This document shows positions 10,324 to 20,542 of a DNA stretch of 64,000 nt, piece by piece (the stretch's first letter is position 1; each line of letters begins with the position of its first letter). The position numbers were made by a program, and so were the translations under genes. Source of the DNA: Synanceia verrucosa (taxonomy: Eukaryota; Chordata; Actinopteri; Perciformes; Synanceiidae); NCBI GenBank assembly GCA_029721515.1, contig CM056552.1, positions 14,781,001-14,845,000 of the forward strand, read 5' to 3'. The notes under the pieces are model-generated. The model saw nothing but the letters and a program-made list of their open reading frames with translations. It had not been told where the DNA came from and made no database searches.

Positions 10324-13300
10324 TACATGTTAATAACCACGATTGTCCGTTGTGTTGTCTGCTGCATTGCATTTATGCCAGCGTAATATCCAGTGCTTGC
10401 ATACTGTAATATTTCATGGAAAGAGCATGCACCTCACCTACTATTGGGTTTGTACTAAGGTTACTGACATACTAAAAAAATCTCACATAGTGTTTTAGCA
10501 TACTCAATAGCATGTTAATGTGGAATTTCAGACGCAGCCATGGCAGCTTTTTGTGCTCATATGTAATCTGGACAACTCTATTTTCCCAATGAATATGCAC
10601 AAATCTAACAAGACAACACAGGAGGGCAAGCATGGAAGCAGACGTTTTGTTCCAAGTGAAAACTACCCAGAATTCAGTGCACTGGGGGTCTGAGAGCTCG
10701 AGAGGACCAGGTGTGAAGAGAAAGGGGACTGAGACCCCATCAAAGCTGAACTGGACCAGAAAGAGAACCCGGTCCTCTTTGTAATAAACTCATGATGTGA
10801 ACACCAAAAGAACTGAGTTCTTTTTCTGTTGGTCCAATTTTTGGTCCACTTACAGAGGACTGAGTTCAGTTCAATGAAAGGGGACTATATGTGAAAACAC
10901 CCTAAGAATTATAGATTTGCTAAATTTGCTAAATTATACTGTAGATTTAAAAATTCAAATATATTTTCTGAGAACTTTTGCCTGGATGCACTTGTAAAGT
11001 GCCACAAACCTGTAACCACACATGGTGTAGTGCATCACTGCATCTGGGTGACAAGTTAAACCACTGATTGTCAGATTTTAAGGCGGTGTTGTTGTTTTTT
11101 TTGATCCAAGTTTTCATTTAGTTTTGCGTGAGCCTAAACCAGCCTTGTGCTTTTTAAAAAGTAAAAAACCCATGATTTTCAATGCTTTTTAAGTTAAAAA
11201 ATACCATAGCTTTAACAGTGCAATTCAGAGCTACATTTACAGATGGGATGGACATGTCATCATTCTTTTGCAGGTTGTAGAGCAACTGGACAATGTGAAA
11301 CAAATAGAAGTAAAGCCTAATGGGAGAGCTGAATTTAGCTTTGACATGACTCTACTGAATCCCAACAGTTCAATCGACTTATTCAAAGTGAGTTTAAATT
11401 ATTCAATAATTTTAAAACAACAGTTTTCAAATGAGATGGAAATTTAAGAAAAAAAAAACTTATCTAACCACTTTTCTCTACAAAGGATGGGACAATGGTT
11501 CCATATGGTGATGATGAAAATGCAAAGCATAGCCTGAAGAAAACAGGGACAAATTATGTTTTCAGCATCAGACACCCTCAGCCAGAGGACGCTGGGTTTT
11601 ACCAAGTTGATGTTGAAGAAGCAAATGTCCTTGCAACTGACTTCCAAGGTGAGGTGTGACTATTGCAACTGGAATGATGAACTCAGTTACTCCACTACTT
11701 CATCCACATGTGCCTTTTCCTCCTCTCTCAGTGCCTGTGGTGGAGTTCATAGCCAAGATTAAGGATGCGAAGGCCTATGAAAGTGAAGATGCCATCTTTC
11801 AGTGTGTCCTATCAACACCCCTCAACAGAATTACCTGGTCAAATCATGACTCATCACTTGAACATGGGGACAAATATGAGATCACAGTCTCAGAGGACAA
11901 GCTAATTCACACTCTGAGAGTTAAAGACTGTAAAATGGCTGATAATGGAGCGTATTACGCCATTGCTGGGATAAATACCAGCAGCGCCTCTCTCAAAGTG
12001 GAAGGTGGGACATCATTTCTATTTTTTCTTACATTAATAAATAAAATCTAATCTATCTAATCTTGATAGTTTGATACTTGGATAAGCACTAAAAAAATCT
12101 TAAGTAGTAATCATTTCTTTCTGCGGCTTGAATATGTTCAGCTGATCCAGATGGCAAAAGACGCAAAGGCACCCAAACTGGGGATCGGGGCGACCTGATT
12201 AAACTAGCATTGGAACAGCAGGCCAAGCTACAAAAAGAGAAAGACCACTTGGAGGCAGCCAGACAAGCTCAGGCTGAGAGGAACGGTGCAAAGGATGGAA
12301 GAAGAGATGGATCTGGAGATGGTTCCAGAGATGGATCTGGAGATGGTTCCAGAGATGGATCTGGAGATGGTTCCAGAGATGGAACCGGAGATGGTTCCAG
12401 AGATGGATCCGGAGATGGTTCCAGAGATGGATCCGGAGATGGGTTTGGTAGAAAGACTGATGGAGAAATGGGTGATGGCGGCGTATATGGCACAAATAAG
12501 AACCTCCTGACAGATGGAGGTGACGAAAATAAAGGAAACGATACAGACGATAAGAAGAAGCGAGTACAATCTGGTCCGTTGGTTCCTCACACTGTTATAG
12601 GTAAAATCCTAATAAGGTGTCACTGCATTGCAGAGATTTATATAACACAATATAGCTCCAGTTGTCATGATGTATCTCTGGGACTCCACACTGTCAGCTC
12701 TGCTATCTGGATTTGACACTAAGTGTCTCAGAATTACTAGCAGGTACTGCACTGGAGGTTTGACTGGAAAAAAGGCTGGTCCAAATCCATAGTACAATAT
12801 GACAGATAGTTACAATAGGAAACATTCTACTCTAAAAAAAAAAAACTAAAAAAAAAAGTGGGTTTTCACCTGTGTGATGTTTAAATAATTTATGCTTTTA
12901 GTTTGAAAGAAACTTCTTCAAACGGTTCTTTCTGAAGTCTATGAGTTCAGAAAAAAACAGTGTTCAAAATAAGTCTGGCCATTTGGGGCTGAAATATTGT
13001 AAAACAAAGTATAAGGTGTCATTTAAATTTGGGATTATAATCAAGGTAATATAAGAGTAACAGTGTTTGGATTTTCCAATAACATAACTTGCTTTAACAA
13101 GAAAATTTCACTGCAACAGGTCATTTGAAATACTGTACTGTTTGAAAAACAGAAAGAGGAAGTGTACTTAAAATTAAATGGACACTTTGGTAAAACACCT
13201 TCTGCAGTTCTGTAAGTTAACCAAGAGAGAGCCATAGTTGAAACAAGTAGTGAGTCAATTCTCACACAATAACAATAATTACATATGTATCTGAGGTTAC

Positions 13301-16300
13301 ATGTGGCTAAATCATTATGATCATTTCAAAATGTTTTTGTTCTTACTGTTGCAGATCGTCATGTTCAGTTTGTCTGTGGGCTGTCGGATACCGTTGCTAA
13401 TGTTGGTGAACAAGCAGAGCTGTCGTGCAAAATTAGCAGTGAGTCCTCTGAGGGTCGTTGGTATAAAAATGGGAAGATGGTAAGTCAAATATTTTAGGAA
13501 AATTATGAGTCTGCAGTACTGCTGCTTGCATAACCTTAAGGACCCATCTGGTCAAAGAGTTAGTGACGTATAAACCCTAATTTATCTCAATGTCTTTCAT
13601 GAATATTGCATCTTTTTATGTGACAAGCTAACCAATGAGGATGGGGTAACAGTTGTCAAAGATGGAGCCTGTCACAGGTTGATAATTGACTGTTGTAAAA
13701 AAGATGATACAGCGGTGTACTGCTTTGAAGCTGAAGGCAGGAAATCAGAAGCAACACTTAATATTCAAGGTCAGAAAAAATAATAACATGGTTTCACATT
13801 GATGGATCATATTAGAAGGTTTCTGACAAAAATGTTTCTCTAACACTGCAGATCCACCAAAGATTGACGCTGATGCACTGGGGAAATTCTCAAAGACAGT
13901 TGTTGTAAAGGCGGGCGAAAATGCTGAATGGAAGCTGCCGTTCTCCGGTGGGTCACCAATGAATATACAATGGTACAAGAACGATGACGAGCTTTTGCCC
14001 GGTCTCAATGTAAAGATTGAAACGTCGGCTACCGAGGGCAAACTACGCCTCATCAAGTGTCAAAGGAGAGATGGTGGAGAGGTCAAGATCAAAATCAAAA
14101 ACGAATTTGGTACAACACAGGCAATTTCCAAACTCATCGTACTGGGTGAGCTGATAATAAGAGATTTTTTGTGTTACGTCTTGTGTTGTATGTAAGGAGA
14201 TACTGTCGATGCTTTTGCTAGTATGACATATTTTCATCAACAGACAAACCCACGCCACCACAAGGACCTGTGGACATTATGGAAAGTGCTGTAACATCTG
14301 TCGAGTTCAAATGGAAACCGCCAAAAGACAGCGGTGGATGCCCAGTCACAAACTACATCATAGAACGGCAACAAGTAGGGCGCAACAAATGGTCGGATCT
14401 CGGTGAGATCCCCGGCAGCGACCCAAGTTACAGAGATTCAGACGTGAACCCTGGAAGGAGATACTGCTACCGAATCAGAGCCAAGAGCACTGAGGGCATC
14501 AGCGATTACCTGCAGACTGAGGACATACCAGCTGGTGTATTACGTATGTCTTTAGCTGAAGCCTAATTTAGGCTTTTTAAGGGTATTTATGTTGATTTAT
14601 ATCTGTCATATTACTTCTACTAAGAGCTGCCAGGAATCAGAAACATTCAAATCATTCACCTCTGGCCTGACAGTAAACTTTTCCACAATGCATCACAGAA
14701 ATAGCTGCATTAATTAGAATAAAACATAAAAACATCTCATAAAACAACTCTTTGATCGAGGCCATGAAAATTTCAATTTCTACCCCTGAGAACAGACACA
14801 CAGCCAGATAGAGACCACTGTGTGTCCATCAAAATTATTAAAACACTCTTCTAGTACATCATGCTTTATTCCCAGGACATTTTCACCTCTCTTGTTGGAA
14901 TATTACAGTTTATTTGGTAAATAAATTATGGTGTATCGATGGCATGTTTTAATTTTGGAGGTAAAGAGTAACACAGCAACATAGCATGGCAACAGAGAAG
15001 AGTTAAATGTTTTCCCCCTACAGGTTATCCTGGATCCCCAACAGCACCAAAAGTGGTCAGTGCCTTTAAAGACTGCATCAATCTGATGTGGAGTCCTCCA
15101 TGTGACACTGGAGGAACAAAAATAGTGGGATACAATTTGGAAAAGAATAAGAAAGGCACTAATTACTGGAGTCTTGTAAACCAGGGAGGCCCTATTACAG
15201 GTATCCAAATGGAATAAGCGAGTGTGAAAATGATTGCCTGCTATGTACACCAATATGTAAATTAACATCTCTACTCTGCAATAACCATAATTATTTTCCA
15301 CAGATACAAAGTATGCAGTGAAAGATGTTTTTGAAGGGGCAGCATATGAATTCAGGGTGTCAGCTATCAACCTATCAGGTGCTGGAGATCCTAGTATTCC
15401 ATGTGACACAGTCATCGCACGAGATCCAATGAGTATGTCCGTCTCCCTGACTTCTTATATTCTGTTGCAGTTGTCTCCATTGAGAATGATGCAAGTCACG
15501 CTTCTCACGCTGTTCACCAAAATCAAATGCTGTCTGTGGCTCTCTGGTTAATATAAAAAGCTTGAGCCAATAAACTCTCACTATTGTGATTTCAGAGCCC
15601 CCAGGCAAAGTCTCAGACCTGAAGTTAACATCCTCTAATTACACCACATTTTCCCTGGCTTGGACTAAACCTAAAGAAATGAAAGGGGTGGAGGACGAAG
15701 CCCAAGGCTACTATGTGGAGATCAGACCAATAGAAAACCTTGAATGGACCCGCTGTAATGCCATCCCTGTTACTTTAACTTCCTACAACGTGCTTGGCTT
15801 GAAGGCAATGGCTAGCTACTGGGTGAGAGTAATTGCCACCAATTATGGAGGTGATGGAGAACCTGAAAGCTTTGACAACTACGTCACAGCTATGCCACCT
15901 CCTGGTAAGATCATGACACATTTATATCAAGAGCGCTGCAGTTTCTGCAGTTTGCTAAAATCATTTCCGGATATATGCACCAAGACATGACCAAGTCGAG
16001 CTGTGCAATATTACCACATATATAGTAGTGCGATATAAAAATTTCTAACGTAGGATATAAGCGTAGATTGTTTATATCGTAATTTTAACGTGTAGGCTAC
16101 TTGGTTAGAAAATAACGTTCCAGTAAAGTCCCATAATAGTATATCGTACATATACTGTATATCGTTATCGGGATATAACTTAGCTATATCAAGAAATATC
16201 ATTTTGTCCATACCGTGCAGATCTATGATCAAGTTATATACATAAATCAGTTGCAAATATTTTGTTTTTCCTTCAGCAGAACATATGCACTGTGCACTCT

Positions 16301-18893
16301 GCATAATAACACGTCAGCTGTCAGACATGCTACATGGCTCAGCATTGAGAAGATAAAGCCTGGAATACAGATTTCCTTTCCAATAGCTTGTTTCTTTTCT
16401 GTAGCTATTAGAATTAAAGGGTGGCAAAATAATAACAAAACACTGCTTGCAATCATAGCACTCTAAAGACATGGAGCAACATCGAAACTCCACTGTAATA
16501 GAGGTTTAAAGTATGTCTTTGATACAAGCTGTCTTTGTGGACATCAAAACTGCTGGCTGCTGTTTATTTATTTATATGGCCATGCAACACTGGTATAGAA
16601 ATAGGTTCTGGTGGGTGTACCCAGCACAATGAAATAACTTAACAACTTATGTCCTGATCCCAAACCTGTACTGTATCCCTCCTCAACACATTCCTATCTC
16701 TGTCTACAGGAATATAAAACATTCAAATTCAAACAAAGACTTTGATTTCTTAATAAACATATACAAAAGATAATAGGTGGTATTTAAAAAAAAATCTGAA
16801 TGAAAATATTATTTGAAGAAGAATCTAACAAGAATCCAAACATTTTATTTCATTTTTTTTCTCCACAGTAAAGCCAAAGTTTACAGATCGCAAAATGAAG
16901 ACCTTTGTGGTGGTAAAATCTGGAAACACCGTCCGCCTGAACATCAACTTTGAGGTATTGTGCCAGAAGTTTTCCTCCTTAAATGTTCATTTGGAAAATA
17001 CATTTTCATTTAATAAACAAATTAATGCTTTTTCGTTACTATTGCCTACAGGCCTCTCCGCTGCCACATGTCTCTTGGCTAAAAGATGGTGCTCCAGTTG
17101 CCAAACATGTAACTATTACTAACTCTGATAAAGGCTCGCAACTGTTAATCGCCACATCTGAGCGGTCAGACAGTGGCGTCTACACCATCACTGTCAAGAA
17201 CATCGTCGGCCAGGAGAACTTCAATGTTGAAATCAGAGTTACAGGTGAACTTCAGCATGTATGGCCATGAACTGAGAGACTGAGCTGAATATACAGTAAA
17301 AACACTTGTTTGTTCCATAGAAAGATACAATTCTCCTGTTTCTTTGCCTCTAAATCTGGAAACAGATGATCCAAAACCTCCAGGCCCAGTGGAGCTGGAT
17401 CAGAACATCCCAGGGACAGTGACTCTGACCTGGACTCCCTCTCCTGATGAGAAGAGGGATGACAGACTACACTACATGGTCTCTAAAAGGGACTCCTTCA
17501 AACGCACTTGGAGGACAGTGGCAGACAACCTCTTCAACAACAAGTTCACAGTAGTCAATATTTTGCCTGGAAGGGAGTATTACTTCAGAGTATTTGCTAA
17601 AAATGACATAGGTCCTTCACCACCTTCTGAATCCCCAGTGTTTGGAATCATAAAGCAAAAAGGTTTGTGCCTCTGGTTCAATCAATCAAGACATCTGAAT
17701 TAGGAGTGTATACGTATAGTCATTTGGGGGCACCAAGGCAAACCCAGTCATTGGGTGCCCTCCATATGCTTAGACAAAGTTTTCTTCTGATATATTTATA
17801 CTAATTGAGCAATGTCTCACAATACAACATTTTATCATCCTCAAAGATAGACTGGCTTTCCCCTGGGTCCATTACTGTCTCATTATGAGACTCAATGGAT
17901 AAGACTGTGAATCTTGTACCCAGTAACATAAAAAAAACTAAATGCATTTCCTCAAATGTTTTATTTAGTTCTGACAAATATAATATGCCCCTCATCCAGT
18001 GACTATTAATTATCACCAAACAGTTGCTACAAAGTGTAAATATTGTAGCTTGAAGTTCTTCCTCACATCTTATTGCATCACTGTCATGTCATTTGATGGC
18101 ACTAGATGCAAGAAGAACAACAGATTTTGTAGATGCAAACTGCAGTTTCCTCAGTCAACACACTGAGGAATTTATTGCTTCACTCGACTACAATTATCAT
18201 CAATGCTGATTGGATACCAACATAAAAGGTGGTGAATTTTAAGTTCTTTTAGTATTTTAAGTGCTGACATAATTAACAATGTATTAAACACAGCGAAAAT
18301 TTGAAAATAAGTGTTGCAGTAGCCACTTCATTCTCTTGGTTATTCCTTTTTTCAGATTGAAAACAAGAGATGCATTGAGTTACAGGAGGAACAGCAGTGA
18401 TCTATGAAGCCCTAAACTTAATGGATTTCTTTGTGTTTCAGGAAAATTCAAAGTAAACATGCCAGAGACAAAATCCTTCGACTTCCAGTCGCCTCCATCA
18501 TTTATCGTTCCCCTGAAGAGACGCGCAGCTCCACAGGGTTATGAGTGTTACATGAGCTGCGCCATTAAGGGTGATCCAGCTCCTCGTGTGACATGGTACC
18601 GCAACAATATCAGCCTGAACACAAACACCAACTACCACATCACCAACACATGTGGAGTCTGCTCCCTGCTCATACTAAGGGTGGGACCCAGAGACGATGG
18701 AGAGTACAAAGTCATCATCGAGAACAAACTGGGCACGGCTGAGTCCTCAATGACACTCATTGTCAGAGGTATTAACACTTGGATAAGGGTTTAAAATTGT
18801 GCTTTTTCACATAAAGAGCCCAATAAAACATTTGCATTTACAGTACGTACAGAAATCAAACTGATAGTATCCATGTCTTTTTTTACAGAGTGA
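4225..18893 (+). CDS. igfn1: igfn1, immunoglobulin-like and fibronectin type III domain protein 1 (23 coding exons)
   Basis: Sarcomeric Z-disc protein of skeletal muscle. Coding exons: 4225-4261, 7256-7378, 7477-7616, 8536-8635, 8785-8811, 9352-9385, 9461-9656, 11274-11387, 11486-11648, 11732-12004, 12142-12600, 13355-13479, 13628-13769, 13852-14145, 14244-14543, 15024-15200, 15304-15432, 15596-15904, 16869-16954, 17052-17244, 17366-17662, 18442-18768, 18889-18893. All junctions are GT-AG and sum to 1349 codons plus TGA. Order by residue: Ig 54-133; the IGFN-typical KDYEKICLDFG segment about 180-190; Ig 220-311; Ig 312-402; RDGSGDGS repeats about 457-504; Ig 556-644; Ig 645-742; Fn3 743-842, 843-944, 945-1047; Ig 1048-1140; Fn3 1141-1239; Ig 1240-1348. 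The N-terminal RSRVPGVMITQ and PDF motifs match the family. The middle repeat region is far shorter than the giant exon of mammalian IGFN1. The last coding exon adds one Glu and the stop. Teleosts carry several igfn1 copies; which one this is cannot be told here. Confidence 0.92.
4262..7255 (+). other. igfn1 intron after first coding exon
   Basis: About 3 kb of AT-rich intron. It contains one dispersed repeat near 5150-5400 and otherwise only short chance reading frames. No separate gene was recognised. Confidence 0.5.
5150..5402 (-). repeat. Dispersed repeat ending in a CCTCCGCCAAGGAGG-type palindrome
   Basis: The segment ends at 5379-5400 with the palindromic phrase ACCTCCTTGGCGGAGGT and contains an 'actaacatacatacag' run. 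From memory this resembles a widespread animal repeat whose family I cannot name. The left limit is uncertain. Confidence 0.4.
7783..8496. mobile_element. piggyBac-like MITE with TTAA target sites
   Basis: TTAA tetranucleotides at 7779-7782 and 8497-8500 flank inverted ends AGCCCCCCTGTGTG (left) and TACACAGAGGGGCT (right). TTAA duplication is the hallmark of piggyBac superfamily insertion. No transposase is present. The interior contains a strongly GC-rich block (about 8125-8220) with runs of five to eight G, unlike the surrounding intron. Confidence 0.65.
9009..9249. mobile_element. Deleted Tc1/mariner-like element
   Basis: Ends are inverted: left tatactgattagacataac and right a complement of the form gttatgccTGATCGgtgtata with substitutions. 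Both continue into TTATGACCACC / GGTGGTCATAA-like sequence, the signature of a common fish Tc1-like family. Only about 240 bp remain and there is no transposase. It sits in the igfn1 intron 8812-9351. Confidence 0.6.
9933..9981. repeat. Perfect 49-nt palindrome
   Basis: Two 24-nt arms (9933-9956 and 9958-9981) are exact reverse complements with a single G between them, centred on CCCGGGG. In single strand this forms a hairpin with essentially no loop. It lies within the Harbinger-like element. Confidence 0.95.
10039..10542. mobile_element. Nested MITE
   Basis: Left end GGGTTGTGTCCGAAATTCCA (from about 10039) and right end TGGAATTTCAGACGCAGCC (ending about 10540) are imperfect inverted repeats of the GGCTGCGTCYGAAATTCC type seen in many fish MITEs. 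It is inserted within the larger element 9819-10902. The internal part includes the ATT array. Superfamily uncertain. Confidence 0.55.
10287..10322. repeat. (ATT)n microsatellite
   Basis: About twelve uninterrupted ATT/TTA triplets inside the nested MITE. Confidence 0.9.
12303..12446 (+). repeat. igfn1: 24-bp coding tandem repeat in igfn1 (six units)
   Basis: Six units of 24 bp, each encoding RDGSGDGS (unit 4 has T for S at position 4; unit 6 ends in F). The units are in frame within exon 12142-12600. Differences are mostly silent (tct/tcc, gga/ggt), which suggests expansion by slippage or unequal exchange. Confidence 0.95.
16004..16205. repeat. TATCG-rich dispersed repeat in igfn1 intron
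   Basis: The phrases 'atatcgttatcgggatata' and 'aagaaatatcattttgtcc' resemble a fish MITE built on TATCG-type repeats. Ends and target duplication could not be fixed. The rest of the intron 15905-16868 shows nothing recognisable. Confidence 0.35.
17663..18441 (+). other. igfn1 intron, nothing recognised
   Basis: AT-rich intron between the last Fn3 and last Ig exons. Only chance reading frames and no transposon ends were seen. Confidence 0.5.
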
Positions 18894-19274
18894 AGAAGAG
18901 CTGCAGCTGCTGGACAGAAAATGAGCCAACAAATGTCTTACTATTTTGAATCACTTACCCTAAACCCCTTGACAACTCATGCTCTTTTTCCACAAAACAT
19001 AAATTTGCGACTTGAAGAACAATGTACAATGTAATTTTTAATACAATGTACTTGAAAGAGTAGTCTTTGAGAAGGTAACAGGGTTTTACCTGGGTGTGAG
19101 TCGGCTGATGGTCTGAATGCTTAGTTTAAATAATGTTATAATACATCAGGGTGTCCACTTAATCATGGTCATATATATGGTGAAATAACAGATAAAGCTT
19201 TGGGGCGTGGCTACCATGTGATTGTCAATTTTTTTTTAGATCCACTGTTTACAGGTTTGAAATTACGTATATGA

Positions 19275-19280
19275 AATAAA
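19275..19280 (+). promoter_or_regulatory. igfn1: Polyadenylation signal for igfn1
   Basis: AATAAA 382 bases downstream of the TGA. The sequence 18894-19274 between them would be the 3' UTR. Confidence 0.6.
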
Positions 19281-19286
19281 GCAACT

Positions 19287-19350
19287 TCCATCCATCCATC
19301 ATCCATCCTCTACTGCTTATCCTCACATAGGGTTGCGGGGCCAGTTGAGC
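19287..19350 (+). repeat. Short fragment of a fish non-LTR-type repeat (CCATCCATC...GCTTATCC)
   Basis: The phrase CCATCCATC followed by CTACTGCTTATCCTCACATAGGG matches the start of the longer repeat at 25029-25378. It is truncated after about 60 bases. Confidence 0.55.
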
Positions 19351-19593
19351 TCAAATCACCAAAAGAACTCACTGAAAGCTTTCAAACAATCTCCTAACGA
19401 ATCACACATGCAAAAACAGGGATTACCGTCTGCCACGTTAATTTATTGTTTGATCTGAAAAATGTGGCTCCATAGTTTCAATAGCCACGAGTGGTAGTAA
19501 ACAAAACATTTTTTTGTATACAAAGTAGTTGTATCCATTTTTATTTTACATTTTACTTTATTTTACTTTGTTGCGTTTTTAATGCCTCTTAAC

Positions 19594-19596
<3 letters not shown>

Positions 19597-19640
<44 letters not shown>

Positions 19641-19751
19641 TACATACACATATACATACATATATACATATATATATACACATATATTCATATACATTAT
19701 ATATATATATATATATATATATACATACATATACATATATATACACACACA
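19597..19751. repeat. Compound (TA)n/(CA)n microsatellite
   Basis: About 155 bp of alternating TA, CA and TACATA units between igfn1 and the next gene. The Tyr/Ile frames across it are artefacts. Confidence 0.95.
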
Positions 19752-20542
19752 CAGACAAAGATTATTACATTTGCCCTCTGTTACGGTTCTTTTTCTCCTA
19801 CAGTAGACTGGGTTGTCGCTTTAATGCAACACTGTTGTTGTTGCTGGTGCCTTCCATTAAAATACAGCCCTGGGAACTGTGGTTGCTCTGTATACAACAG
19901 TCACATCTATTAAACATGAAGGCAACGAGATATACATTCCTGCCAATGTTTTTGCTCATCAACTGTTTTTTTTAAAAAATGACTGCTAAACATGAGAAAG
20001 CAGTTTTGAGGTATTTGGAATTTGCATTTTAATAGGCTAGGCTAGTCTAGTTTTTAAATCCACTGCATTTCAGAGAGAAATTCTGTAGTGTTACAACATT
20101 TATCTGTCAGGCCAATGTTATAAACTCATTAAATGTAAATAAAGAACACATTTGGCCACAACAGAACCAGTTTCAATATAATCATGCACACATTTTAACA
20201 CTCTGAAAGAATGTTTCCTGTCATTGCTAATGCTACCACACTTTTACTTGATTAAAGCTATGAATGCAAAAGCTTATCCAGCTTGTATTTTGACACTGTA
20301 CTCAGTGTATCTGCTCTTCCTCCACAGTGCAGTTACACAACATGCCGTCACCCCCCCACACCAACAGTTGCTGTGAACGTTATAGGGGTCCAATGAATGA
20401 CTAGGTCAAATGGCCTGCTGGCAGTGGCAAATTAGACAACGTGATACCTTTGAATATCCAGGCGAGAAGCCACACTTCCATTTCACTAAAGTAAAACCAG
20501 TAGCTCCCAAAATCCGTCCAATCCTCCTCTGCTCCTGTTGCC
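19752..20542. other. Intergenic region and putative promoter of the coiled-coil gene
   Basis: No gene or recognised transposon. The last 200 bases lead into the start codon at 20543 and must hold the 5' UTR and probably the promoter. No clear TATA box was identified. Confidence 0.35.

Larger units (their letters stand above)
9819..10902. mobile_element. Harbinger-like non-autonomous element
   Basis: Inverted ends GGGTGTTTTGAC (9819-9830) and GTGAAAACACCC (10891-10902) are flanked by the trinucleotide TAA on both sides (9816-9818 and 10903-10905), which suits the 3-bp TWA duplication of PIF/Harbinger insertions. The element lies inside the igfn1 intron 9657-11273. It contains a second element (about 10039-10542), an ATT microsatellite and a 49-nt palindrome, and no transposase frame. 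Confidence 0.6.

Noticed and set aside
12199..12590. Several long alternate and antisense frames over the igfn1 repeat
   Set aside because: Produced by the 24-bp repeat staying open in all frames; the spliced igfn1 frame explains the region.
19563..19913. Tyr/Ile-rich frames over the TA/CA array (also at 56435-56794 and 30587-30853)
   Set aside because: Translated dinucleotide repeats, not genes.
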